DNA from: Schizochytrium sp. TIO01
Lineage: Eukaryota; Sar; Bigyra; Thraustochytrida; Thraustochytriidae
DNA: 64,000 nt
Assembly (NCBI GenBank): GCA_004764695.1
Contig: SMSO01000035.1
Span: forward strand, 3,353,040 to 3,417,039
Direction: 5' to 3'
Shown piece by piece: positions 11,860-21,696 of the stretch (its first letter is position 1; the number at the start of each line of letters is the position of its first letter). The notes under the pieces were generated by a model. It was not told the DNA's origin and did not search any database. It saw only the letters and a list, made by a program, of their open reading frames with translations. The position numbers and the translations under genes are program-made.

Positions 11860-11907
11860 AACCTAACCTAACCTAACCTAACCTAACCCGACCCGTACCC
11901 GTACCCT
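11860..11907. repeat. (CCTAA)n and CCCGA/CCCGT pentamers
   Basis: Five CCTAA units followed by degenerate CCCGA and CCCGT pentamers. It resembles a TTAGG-type telomeric repeat in sequence but is short and internal. Confidence 0.75.
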
Positions 11908-12009
11908 AGGCAAGCCTAACCCATCAAAGAGCGATGTCGCTGCGCTCAATCGCTCGCTTCGCTCTGAGTCCGTGAAGGAACTGAGCACGTGGCCCATGAA
12001 CAAATAAGA

Positions 12010-12058
12010 TGAATGAACGAATGAATGAATGAATGAATGAATGAATGAATGAATGAAT
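12010..12058. repeat. (GAAT)n microsatellite, right arm of an inverted pair
   Basis: About eleven GAAT units, complementary to the ATTC array at 11717-11751. Confidence 0.85.
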
Positions 12059-12146
12059 TTATCAATGCGGAGCTGAGAATGTCGTGCAATGCGGGCTCTC
12101 TAAGGCGCAGAGAAGTGCTTCTTTGGTAAAGAAAGAATAGAATGGG

Positions 12147-12196
12147 ATTGTATTGTATTGTATTGTATTGTATTGTATTGTATTGTATTGTATTGT
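12147..12196. repeat. (GTATT)n pentanucleotide array
   Basis: About ten GTATT units. Confidence 0.85.
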
Positions 12197-13811
12197 AATT
12201 GTAATTGATTGTAATTTGTGTGAGAGGAAAGGGTGCACTATGGGTGCCCGAAAAGCACGTACCGAGGGCTTTCGGAACGTGCGAGTGGACCGAAGCGAGA
12301 GCCGCGTCAATGACAATCCTCGCGTTGCGAGTCTTCTCTGTTCTCCGTACGCCACAGGAAGTTTTCCGCGTCGTTATCATCCTGGACCTGACCAAGAGCA
12401 CAGTTGAACTTCAATTTTTGTAAACTGTGGCCAAGTTCTTCAGCAAGAGCCGCTAAATGGTCGTCCTAAGCCATCTTCGGAGTTCGGTATTCGCAACTGG
12501 GCACGAATTGAAAAACGACACAGCAGAGATCATGATGAGACAACTTACAGACTCCAGTTCTTTGGGTAACGTCGTGGAACAAGAAGCAACATCAGTTCTA
12601 GTCGATGCCGGAAATCGCAAGGGACACTTTGATGTTCATTCGGTCTGTGACAAATCAAGCAAACGAGAAGCCAGCTTTTCGTTAACCTTGGCGAGTTCTA
12701 AAACTTGGGCTTACAACCACGGGGTCCCGAATAACCTGGTCAAGTCGATCAAGGCGGCCATAATAACTAACCCTCGTGATGCTCGCCAAAACTACGATCG
12801 CTGTTGTCTTCATCGCGTATCCTTACAAGACGCTGGCCAGGAACTTTAGACAAAGTCCGTCGCAGGGAAGAATTGAATTGACAAATTGATAACTTGCATT
12901 TCACGGGCGGCCACTTTCTTTTGATCTGATCACGAGTCCTGGACTCGGAAAAGTGAGACTTCTTCGTAGCGCGGGAGTCCAAGTGACCTCTATAAGTAAG
13001 GTAAGGCTAATTCGGAATTAAGTTGTATTATTTCTGCAAATCGCTCACCTAAGCTTCCAGCCATAGTAATTTCGTGCCTTGTCATCCAAACTCTCCCGCT
13101 CAAGGCCAGATCTCCAAGTCATGAAAGCGAAACCTACTGACGAGGATCCTTAGTAGTCTATCTCGGCTCGAGACGACCTTGATATATCCAAGTTCCGCTT
13201 TTTTTTTGTTGCTTTTTTTTTTTAACTTTCAAAGTCAACAAACTACTTTTCAAAGAGAACAGAGAATGATTCATATTAGGGCACCTACTAGTAGCAATGC
13301 TATTCACGAGGGGTAGTAGTCGTACTATGTTTTTTTTCGAGAGTCTTCTTCCATTCTTTTGATCAAATAATGTGATGATGATAACATATGTAAATCGAGG
13401 GCTCTGATATCGCAAGAAATTCCGCAGCTATTCTTCTAAAGCCGTTGCGGAGGAATATTCCAAAAGCTACCTGAGCGCCGCTTCTGATCTTGGTCTGTCC
13501 AGAGCAAGCAGATATCTACGAACGGATATTTCAATTGAAATTAGAGCACCAAGAAATTGCAACCCAAGAAAGCCACGAGACGACAATCGCCTTGTTGTTA
13601 ATAATCAGTACCTAGTACCTACAGTGGCCACAATATGGGACCTTTGGGTTTGTTATGTTACGTTTGCCCCAGATGAACATGGACAGGGAAAGATTGCCAA
13701 CTTGGTGATTTGTTGAGGTGAGTCGAAGTCGTCGCGTAATACTGCTTGGATCGACTTGACCGAAGCCCAGCAGGAGGCTTTGAAGATCTTGGGAAATACC
13801 TGAGAGGTTCA

Positions 13812-14651
13812 ATGCGTGATGTTGTGAACGCAAGGCGCCTCGCTCGCTCGTGTGGAGCGATTGTTGCCACCGAGAGTCCGACGAGGCGGGATGTCAAACG
13901 GCTGCAAAACTACGTGTCAGTTCTGAGGCAGTATGTGGACAACTTGCAGCGCATGCAGATGGACGGTGAGCGCATTTTAGAAATGGAGAACCATGAACTC
14001 GTAGAACTATCGCAGAAACTGGTCATCTTTGAGACATTCGTTAAAGAACACCAGTACGCTCTCCAAAAAGGAGAGGCAAGACCTGAAGCACCTCCTTTGA
14101 CACGGCAGGCGTCTGAACAGCGCCTGCGGGAAAGAGTATCCTCGATGAACAATGACACAGGCAGCCCAAAACCCATTGAAAATGCTGATTTGACCTCACA
14201 TTTGCGCAATGAATACACAGAACAGACTGCACCTGCACAATACCATGAGCAACGAGAAGAACTTCTTGGGCGAACGGAGGCGCCACCATCATCCTTTGCC
14301 GATTTCATGGCAGGCCACGGAACTAGCGCAAATGCGGTGGAAGACCAATTGCGCCAAATGGAGGAAGAGCAAGAACTTCTTAAGGATGATGTCAGCAAAA
14401 TGGTCGGTAACTTGCGTCATCGCCTGCTTGGCATCAACGATAACCTCCAAACTGATAAACGTAATATTGACATGGTCAGTGATCGTGCTGATAAGAGTCT
14501 TGACACTTTAAGTGCAATGACACAGCGACTCAATATCACATTAGCAACCTCATCGTACAACTGTAAAATGTGCACAGTAGGCGTTTTCATTGTGTTGGCG
14601 CTTTGGGTTTTTGCGTACCTTGTTATGCGTATATTCCCCAAGGTTAAGTAG
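13812..14651 (+). CDS. USE1: USE1-like ER Qc-SNARE
   Basis: A 279-residue tail-anchored protein. It ends in one hydrophobic helix (about residues 254-275) followed by MRIFPKVK, closely matching the C-terminus I know for animal USE1 (RIMPKLK). Other shared landmarks are an N-terminal RRDVKRLQNYV helix, a central REELLGR element, and a coiled SNARE motif starting near EDQLRQMEEEQELLKDD. USE1 is the SNARE of the ER that works with Sec20, syntaxin-18/Ufe1 and Sec22 to fuse COPI vesicles arriving from the Golgi. The frame opens upstream only through TTG, so I use the ATG at 13812. An additional 5' exon cannot be excluded, since a GTGAGT donor-like site lies at about 13719. The stop is TAG, so TAG serves as a stop codon in this genome. 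A putative AATAAA lies near 14856. Confidence 0.85.
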   Translation: MRDVVNARRLARSCGAIVATESPTRRDVKRLQNYVSVLRQYVDNLQRMQMDGERILEMENHELVELSQKLVIFETFVKEHQYALQKGEARPEAPPLTRQASEQRLRERVSSMNNDTGSPKPIENADLTSHLRNEYTEQTAPAQYHEQREELLGRTEAPPSSFADFMAGHGTSANAVEDQLRQMEEEQELLKDDVSKMVGNLRHRLLGINDNLQTDKRNIDMVSDRADKSLDTLSAMTQRLNITLATSSYNCKMCTVGVFIVLALWVFAYLVMRIFPKVK

Positions 14652-14980
14652 GATAATTCCAAGCCTGTTGCGGCCTTAGCATATATGTGTTCCACTTTAC
14701 CACGCTAGATTATATCGTCAACTCAGTATTTGGAGAAGTTGGCATATTGAAACCAATTATAAGTGACCAAGGAAAGCCTGTAGGATTGAATAAGATCAAT
14801 GATTGCATTAGTTAAGTCATTGCAAAAAGGCAAACATCTATGTATTATGTAGCAAAATAAAGCATTCAAAAGTTTGCCTATCTGTGTGCATTTTATGTAT
14901 ATTGCAGGGACGCACTTGAAGATAATGAATATGTCACCACCAATCGTGCTTTTGACAATCGGCCTTTCAAAGACTTCTCT
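14652..14980. other. Convergent 3' region
   Basis: Short AT-rich spacer between the USE1 (+) and SAP-repeat (-) stop codons. It contains an AATAAA in USE1 orientation and no gene. Confidence 0.5.
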
Positions 14981-17900
14981 TTAGCGCCGTGAATGCTTGT
15001 GCTTGCCATTGCCGTGTTTAGATTGGTTCTGATGGCGAAGTCGTGCCTTCTCGGCCTTCTTCTGTCGCTTTACAAAAGCACCGACCCGAGTTTTTGTACC
15101 CGGAATAAGGTTCTCCTTCTCCATAAACAGGTTTGCAGAGAGAGCTTCTTCGAAAACAGCACGCTCACGGGCAATGCGAGCATCCAAAGACTGTCTACGC
15201 TTAGCTCGGAAAGCTTGCTCAAACGCTGAGGCTTCCTCGTACAGCTCGGATTGCTCGCGCTTGCGCTTGTTGCGTGCACTCTGCAATTTTGCCATGAGCT
15301 CCTTCTGTTTATCAAGTGCCTCTTGGGCCTTGGACACTGCTGCGCGAGCAGGGGTAGAAAGTTTCTTCTCCGTCGGATCAGCTGCAGTGGCATCGGAAGA
15401 GGAAGAAGAAGAAGCTTTGACGGGCGAAATATATGTTGTCTTCGTCACTACCTCGCCCTCAACCTCGTCTCCTGAGTCCTCTCCGTGATCCCCGTCGTAG
15501 GAGGAGTCATCTTCAGATGAATCAGCATCGTCTTCGACTTTTGTCTCAGCGACAGTGGCAATCTTTGAGGAATCAATCGCAACTGCTCTCACGACACTCT
15601 GTACCGAGGTAGATAAGTTAACCTTAGCTTCTGATTTCCGCCGCTTAGACTTTGAATCCTTCCCAGCAAGGTACGCAAAGTACTCTTCATCCAATTCATC
15701 ATGCGACGAATCGTCCTCTGAGGATTCAACATAATCGTCATCATTTGCTTTAGGCGCACCTTTGGGAAGTACGATCTCGGAAGTAGATTCTTCCTCGGGA
15801 GCTTTCCCCGCTGTTTCAGATTGCACTTTTTCGTCAAGGTCGCCATTCTTGCGATCTCCCTTTGTCTCTCCTAGCTCTTCAGGAGCATGAATGACCTCGT
15901 CTATTTCCATTGAATCAGATTCCAAGTCAACGTTTTCTACAATAGAAGAGGGTATTGATGTGTTGCTCTGAGGCTCGGTAATGGCGGTGCACTCCAAGCT
16001 GTTCTCGATCGAGCTCGTTTCAGCTTGCACGGGCTCTGGGAAAGTAAAACTCTTCTCTGCCATGCCTTTCTCTAGGGTTGAGGTAATTTCATCAGGATTA
16101 GGAGCAACATCCTCCGCCTTGGCTGAACTCATGGCAACAGTATCTTTCTGATCTACAGTTTCAGAACATGCACTCTCATCCTTTGCGCAGTCAGGGACAA
16201 GAATTTCATCGGCACTGCTAGCATCATTGTCCCGTTGCTCATCAGCGGTTTCCATGGATGGTACAAATTCCGCCAAGTTCTTCTCAACGTCATTTTTGTC
16301 CTCCACTTCTACTTCCGTACACTGGATATCTTGTTGACGCAACCCAGTGATACTTTCAACAACTTCATGTGTGCTTTCTTGCACATCCTCCTCTTCAATT
16401 TCATTAGAAATCTGACAGTTGTCTCCAGCGGGAGTTGGATCCTCGCATACTTCGTCTTTCAAAGATACATGGCTGTTGTTATCAAAATCCTCGTCAATAG
16501 TGGGGATTCTGGCGATAGAACTCACTCTCTGTTCTACGTTTTCGTCAGAGGAAATCTCTTTAGATTCTGCAGAAATGCTTTCTGTGTAGCATTCGTTGAC
16601 ACCCGGTGCGACTTCATCGGTTTCTGACTTTTCTTCACCAACAAAGTTCTTTCCATCATTGTCCTCAAGCTCGCCAGATTTATCTTCAAGACCACAAGCA
16701 ATGGACTCAGCTTCATCATTTGTTTGGATAATGACGCATGTTTGCTTCTCTTCAGTAGTCAAAGTAGTACTGCACAAGGCATCTTTAGTAGTGTTGGCTA
16801 TCTCAAGGTCTTCCGTAGACTCAACGACTACTTCAGATTCTAAAAACTCTTTAGTAGCGGAGGTGCCTGCCTCGTTAACTGCAAGGGCTTCACAGGATGT
16901 TGCCTCAGGGGATGTTTTCACAACAATAGCTTCTGCTGGATCAGCATGAGCATTTTCAGACTCAGTGCGCAACTGTGCCTGAGATAGTTGGATTTCGCAG
17001 AAGATGTTCCTTTCGGCTTCCTTGGCATCATCATTGTTCTGTTGCATATCATCATCGGCGTTGTGGCTATCTGCTAGGCTTTCATCGTCTCTCTCCATAG
17101 CATCACACTCTGCTTCGCAATCTTTAAGCGCAACCTCGGGGTTGTCGTGAGTTTTCAATGGGGTATCCTGATTATCCTGTCCATTAATTTTGACCTCGCC
17201 CTCAGCCTGGGAATCCTGCACGAGGGAACCTACAATTTCAGGTAGAGCAGGGTTCACTTTTTCAGTATTGGAGCCAGTTTCTGAGGAAGATTGCGATTCC
17301 GTGGTAGTAGTGACAGGCTCCACAAGGAAACTTTCTTCTTGCTTTGTCTCCTCGGGGCCGTGCTGTTCGACCTCAAGTTGCATTCCTTCCTGGGAATTCA
17401 CGTTATAAGCTGTATGTTGCACCTCAACAGCAACGAAGTTATGTTGAGAATCAGTAGTTTCTTCCATGTGTGATTCCGTAGGCTCGACCTCCATCGCGCT
17501 GTCTTCGATGTTCTCGCCATCTTCGATAACAGCATCTTTCATTGTCGTAAGATCGGCTTCAATTTCTTCACTTGACTTCGCGACTTCCCCCATATTACGG
17601 GCAGGCACACCTGTCTCAAGTTCCATGCCACAGTCTTCAGCGGTAGCGGTAGTATCTTGCATAGCTGAGTCATCATGTCCCGCAATAGCCTGCTCGGTCT
17701 CGCTTTTCGTGTTCACTTCATTTGTTACTTTCGCAGCATCAATAGCAGTGTCACTTAAGGTAGCCTCCGCATCCTCATATTGGTTGCTTGAAACCCCAGA
17801 TTCATCTCCCTCTAGCACAATGTCGGTGCTACCCATGTCTAGCTGCATCTCGTCTGAATCACTGGCAGGGATGGCAATTTGGTCTTTCTTCATTCCCGGG

Positions 17901-19936
17901 ACAGGATCCACTGCTGCCTTGAATTCCTGCTCTTCTCTCATCTCCTTGCATGTCTCCTTAGTCTCTTCGGCATCCAAAACACCATCAGTGACAACCTTTT
18001 CAACCAGACTGGCCTTGTTTTCTTCAACCATCTCAGTGACATCATGGTCATTGGCTTCAGTCAGAGCTCCAGTCTTAACCAAACTATCAGTTTCTTCTTC
18101 ATCTACAACGCAGATAGTTTCCACTTCTTCGGAGGGCTGACCCTGCAGGGTTTCAATTTGGTCACAGCCTGTACTCTCAGAGGCTCCTTCGCTCTTGTTC
18201 TCACTACTTTCCTGCTCTTCTTCGAGACCTTCAAAGTCAGCAAGCGAGCCAAGATCCCCCTTTTGTACATAAGAGACAGTGTCAGCATCATCATCAACAC
18301 TGGCTTCCTCCAGAACAACGATCTTTCTCTTGCTTCGCTTTTTGGTACGAGCCTCTGACATGGCCTTTGCAGCCTTTTTCTCGGCATTTTCTTGCGCAAC
18401 GCAAGCAGCTTCTTCCGCACATTTGACTCCATGGAGACGAGTAGCGCGAATCTTTGAGGCATTTTGAGCGGCTGATGCTGCTTCTTCAGCACACTTCACG
18501 CCTGCACGCCGAGCAGCCCGAGTTGCGGCGGCATTTTTGGCTATAAGCGCTGCTTCTTTAGCGCATCCTGTGCCAGCACGACGGGTAGCACGTGCCATAG
18601 TGGCGGTTTGAGCTGCATCAGCTGCCTCTTGCGCACATTTGACTCCAATGTTGCGAGTCATACGAGCTTGAGCTGCAGATTGGGCTACATCAGCTGCTTC
18701 TTGCGCACATTTGACTCCAATGTTGCGTGTGATACGAGCTTGAGCTGCAGATTGGGCTACATCAGCTGCTTCTTGCGCACATTTGACTCCAATGTTGCGT
18801 GTGATACGAGCTTGAGCTGCAGATTGGGCTACATCAGCTGCTTCTTGCGCACATTTGACTCCAATGTTGCGTGTAATACGAGCTTGAGCTGCAGTCTGAG
18901 CTACATCAGCTGCTTCCTTGGCACACTCGATACCAGTACGGCGTGTGGAACAAACTTTGGCATCATTATCTAATTTGATAATCGCCTTTCTGGCTGCTTG
19001 TTGAGCTGCAGCTTGAACAACCTCGCGCTGCTGCGAGACCTTGGCTGCAGCTTTAGCCTCGGCCTCTTCAGTAAGACGGCGTGATCGCTCTTCTTGGCGT
19101 TTCTGCTCTCTCACGAATGAAAGTACTGCGCCTTTATCGGCGGCTTCTTGAATCACAATTTTGCTGAGGTTACGAAGTCGCGTCAGTTGCAAGGATTGCT
19201 GCGCAAGCTGTGCAGCAGAGAGCACTTTTGCCGGCTTTGGAGCCTCAGAGATGGTTGTTTCCTCCTTCTTGCTCTTGCGCTTACGCTGCTCCTTTGCTGG
19301 GGTGTCCTCGCTTATGTCCATAGCATGTTCTGGTTGGATGTTTACTTCCTTCTGCTCCTGCTGCTGCTTCTGCTGTGACTCCTCTTCATGCATGACCTTC
19401 TTCTTCTTCTTCTTGATAATGGAGGTTTCCTCAAATGCAGTACGCTTCTTTGTGGACTTAGACTCCTTTGAAGATTGCAAGGTGTTCGTTGCTTCTCTGA
19501 GACGGGACTTGGTCTTGCTCTTGTCAGGTTTGCCTGCACGAGGATCAACATTCTCGCCGTCGTGAACCTTCCACGTCTTGCTTGCAGTGGCAGTAACTGT
19601 GGAGGTTGATTTGGTGCGAGGTCTCCGACGTGAGCTCGAATGTGTTGATGACGCGGCAGCATCTTCATCCAACATGAAATCTGCGTCAAGGTCTGCAGGA
19701 GCCAGCTTGCGAAGCTCCTCAATGATGGCCATTGTCTTGAGATTGGCCTTGACGCCATGGACCTTGGCCAGAGCTTGGAGGTCCCTCCGGTTCATGTCTT
19801 CGAGACCTTGTAAGACATGCGTGGTGAGCATAGTGTCTTCAACCCTTGAGGCTATCCTCTTGGCTTGCGTAGACACACCTCCTGCGTTTTCGTTGCTGGC
19901 AACGTTAGTATCGCAGTATACAAGGAAGCTTGGCAT
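14981..19936 (-). CDS. Giant acidic SAP-domain protein with 24-residue tandem repeats
   Basis: About 1651 residues in one exon. A SAP-like DNA-binding motif lies near residues 43-79 (DMNRRDLQALAKVHGV...IIEELRKLAP). It is followed by basic, Lys-rich NLS-like stretches and a helical region with eight tandem 24-residue units (consensus CAQEAADVAQSAAQARITRNIGVK, each with one Cys). Next come about 900 very acidic residues, rich in Glu/Asp/Ser/Thr with no fold I recognise. Two SSEDDSS(H/Y)D motifs follow, then a basic coiled C-terminus ending in a Lys/Arg/His tail. The build suggests a chromatin or nucleolar scaffold; this is inference from composition. The frame opens at a TTG (19957). The first ATG is at 19936, and the ATG at 19831, just before the SAP motif, is an alternative. 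No family name can be given. Confidence 0.75.
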   Translation of the reverse strand: MPSFLVYCDTNVASNENAGGVSTQAKRIASRVEDTMLTTHVLQGLEDMNRRDLQALAKVHGVKANLKTMAIIEELRKLAPADLDADFMLDEDAAASSTHSSSRRRPRTKSTSTVTATASKTWKVHDGENVDPRAGKPDKSKTKSRLREATNTLQSSKESKSTKKRTAFEETSIIKKKKKKVMHEEESQQKQQQEQKEVNIQPEHAMDISEDTPAKEQRKRKSKKEETTISEAPKPAKVLSAAQLAQQSLQLTRLRNLSKIVIQEAADKGAVLSFVREQKRQEERSRRLTEEAEAKAAAKVSQQREVVQAAAQQAARKAIIKLDNDAKVCSTRRTGIECAKEAADVAQTAAQARITRNIGVKCAQEAADVAQSAAQARITRNIGVKCAQEAADVAQSAAQARITRNIGVKCAQEAADVAQSAAQARMTRNIGVKCAQEAADAAQTATMARATRRAGTGCAKEAALIAKNAAATRAARRAGVKCAEEAASAAQNASKIRATRLHGVKCAEEAACVAQENAEKKAAKAMSEARTKKRSKRKIVVLEEASVDDDADTVSYVQKGDLGSLADFEGLEEEQESSENKSEGASESTGCDQIETLQGQPSEEVETICVVDEEETDSLVKTGALTEANDHDVTEMVEENKASLVEKVVTDGVLDAEETKETCKEMREEQEFKAAVDPVPGMKKDQIAIPASDSDEMQLDMGSTDIVLEGDESGVSSNQYEDAEATLSDTAIDAAKVTNEVNTKSETEQAIAGHDDSAMQDTTATAEDCGMELETGVPARNMGEVAKSSEEIEADLTTMKDAVIEDGENIEDSAMEVEPTESHMEETTDSQHNFVAVEVQHTAYNVNSQEGMQLEVEQHGPEETKQEESFLVEPVTTTTESQSSSETGSNTEKVNPALPEIVGSLVQDSQAEGEVKINGQDNQDTPLKTHDNPEVALKDCEAECDAMERDDESLADSHNADDDMQQNNDDAKEAERNIFCEIQLSQAQLRTESENAHADPAEAIVVKTSPEATSCEALAVNEAGTSATKEFLESEVVVESTEDLEIANTTKDALCSTTLTTEEKQTCVIIQTNDEAESIACGLEDKSGELEDNDGKNFVGEEKSETDEVAPGVNECYTESISAESKEISSDENVEQRVSSIARIPTIDEDFDNNSHVSLKDEVCEDPTPAGDNCQISNEIEEEDVQESTHEVVESITGLRQQDIQCTEVEVEDKNDVEKNLAEFVPSMETADEQRDNDASSADEILVPDCAKDESACSETVDQKDTVAMSSAKAEDVAPNPDEITSTLEKGMAEKSFTFPEPVQAETSSIENSLECTAITEPQSNTSIPSSIVENVDLESDSMEIDEVIHAPEELGETKGDRKNGDLDEKVQSETAGKAPEEESTSEIVLPKGAPKANDDDYVESSEDDSSHDELDEEYFAYLAGKDSKSKRRKSEAKVNLSTSVQSVVRAVAIDSSKIATVAETKVEDDADSSEDDSSYDGDHGEDSGDEVEGEVVTKTTYISPVKASSSSSSDATAADPTEKKLSTPARAAVSKAQEALDKQKELMAKLQSARNKRKREQSELYEEASAFEQAFRAKRRQSLDARIARERAVFEEALSANLFMEKENLIPGTKTRVGAFVKRQKKAEKARLRHQNQSKHGNGKHKHSRR
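18396..18940. repeat. 72-bp coding minisatellite
   Basis: Eight in-frame 72-bp units encoding 24-residue repeats within the SAP protein. The middle copies are nearly identical at DNA level (for example around 18697-18840), while the outer ones have diverged. The reverse strand is also open through the array, a by-product of the repeat. Confidence 0.9.
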
Positions 19937-21696
19937 TGATTTGGGTTCTGCCTCCAAATACCAATCCCGGCCTGGCCGATCGCCCCCAACGTCAAAGCGT
20001 TACTTCTGCACCTCCTCAGGGCACCTTGGCCCCTCTGCACCAGCTTGCTTTAAAGTTTTGCACGTTTATGATCCCCCAGTCACTTCTTCAGTGGCGCTAG
20101 AAACACAACGCGATAGTTTGGCAGTTCTTGCAAGCTGCTTCACTGTAGTCCCTCAGTTCGCACCACAACGAATGAGCAGTCCAACCAAGTCAAGACAGCG
20201 CAGGCGAGCCAAGCCAGAAAACCTGCAACAGCACCCTCGCACTACGCAAGACCAACCACCGTGCGCTGGGGCGCCCCAGGAAGTCCTCGCTAACCTTTTC
20301 TCGTCTTGGAAATGCTCGCCAGGCCCACTTCTGCGCTTTATAGTTTCCCCATCCAAAACCGTTTTCCATTTGGCATTGATCTTCTTTTCTCCTTTTCCGC
20401 TTCAAAGACGCGCAGGCATAGGACTCAACTACGCCCCAATAGCAACCCAGTGTGCAACCGCCACAGGACGCATGAGCTGTGTCCCCAATTTTTTTTGTTA
20501 GAAGTCAGATATTGGAAACATTAGATAACTATGATGGGTGGTGCAGACTTTAGGGGACTTCGTAAAAGTGGGCTCTTTTAAAAGGGTGTGAGAAAGAGGA
20601 GAATAATGGAGAAGGATTTGTGAAATAAATCAAGTCTGGAAAGAGATGAATTGAGGAAAGGATTATGTAGTTTTCTTTGAAGGGATTAACGAATGAATGA
20701 ATGAATGAATGAATGAATGAATGAATGAATGAATGAATGAATGAATGAACGAATAAAGTACTAGTTCAACTTGCTGGTTTACCTGAGTACACTCGTTCTT
20801 ATTATCATAGAATCAGGTAGGTACCTAGGTATTATCGAAATGAGGATGAAGATTGGGCTGAGGCAGAGCGTCGTGAAGAATTTTCGGCGGTTGCACGGGC
20901 GTACAGTTTTGTATTTTGATTATTTTGACTTTTTTCCGCGCTTCGGTTTGGCTCATTTTGCAAGGGCTCAAGCTGGCTGGAGAGGGTGAATATGTGACAA
21001 AGTGAAACAAATGGACGAGACGAACTCAGCAGCGAGACCATTTGGTAAATGGCGCGTGCAGTGAATGTACTTAAGTAAATACAACAGAACAAGTACAGTG
21101 ATGATTAGACCCGGCTTTCTCATGAAATTTGAGGTGTACTAATCGGAAGCAATTGTAACGTTTGCAATTCCAGACTTGGCAACCGATTCAATCAACTCTC
21201 CCACAAGCTCACCTTCATTTTTAATCTTTAGATTAAAGTGCGAAACTAATTGAGAAAATTGAGTCCAAGATCATCAGAGACGCTGCTTGATCGAATTTGG
21301 GGTTTGTGATGTGGCCAATTCTCCTATTGCACTCGCCGTCATCAGAATCGACTAATACTTCGTCAAGACATCTCTGCACTGAACGTATAATTCAGATTTT
21401 CTAGCAGTGCTTATCTGTGCGTACACAATGAAAGAGCCTCACTGTGAGTCGAAAGCTAATCACTCTATATATACACTGACACAAGAGTGCCAAACCTCAA
21501 TACATATTTAAGTATAACTAACATAGTTTTCATGTTTAAAGCTTTTGAATCTGAACTCTCTTTCTTAGAGAAGCTACTACTTTCCAAATGTCTTTGTGAT
21601 ATTTTCAGGTCTCTCAGGTTACGGTTCACTGAGTCTTGTTCTTGGGGCATTCAAAAGTGATCTTTGCAAAGCAAAATTGTCTCCGCACACTGATAA
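19937..21696. other. Intergenic region
   Basis: Promoter side of the SAP gene and 3' side of the seven-helix gene. No gene is seen. It contains a GAAT array (20692-20758) and a GGTAGGTACCTAGGTA short repeat (about 20816). Confidence 0.5.
20692..20758. repeat. (GAAT)n microsatellite
   Basis: About sixteen GAAT units, the same motif as at 12.0 kb. Confidence 0.9.

Larger units (their letters stand above)
9513..13811. other. Gene-free microsatellite-rich region
   Basis: 4.3 kb with no supportable gene, placed between the CHCH promoter and the USE1 gene. It is dominated by short tandem arrays listed separately, plus GC-rich unique DNA at about 10600-10980 and 12200-12400. Several open frames (for example 130 codons at 12457-12849) show no domain or compositional sign of coding. 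A GTGAGT at about 13719 could be a donor for an unseen upstream USE1 exon. Confidence 0.55.

Noticed and set aside
12457-12849. 130-codon open frame with an ATG
   Set aside because: Composition and lack of any motif do not distinguish it from chance in this array-rich region; expression data would be needed.
16235-19565. Many plus-strand open frames opposite the SAP-repeat gene
   Set aside because: They mirror the biased acidic codons and the 72-bp repeat of the real minus-strand gene.
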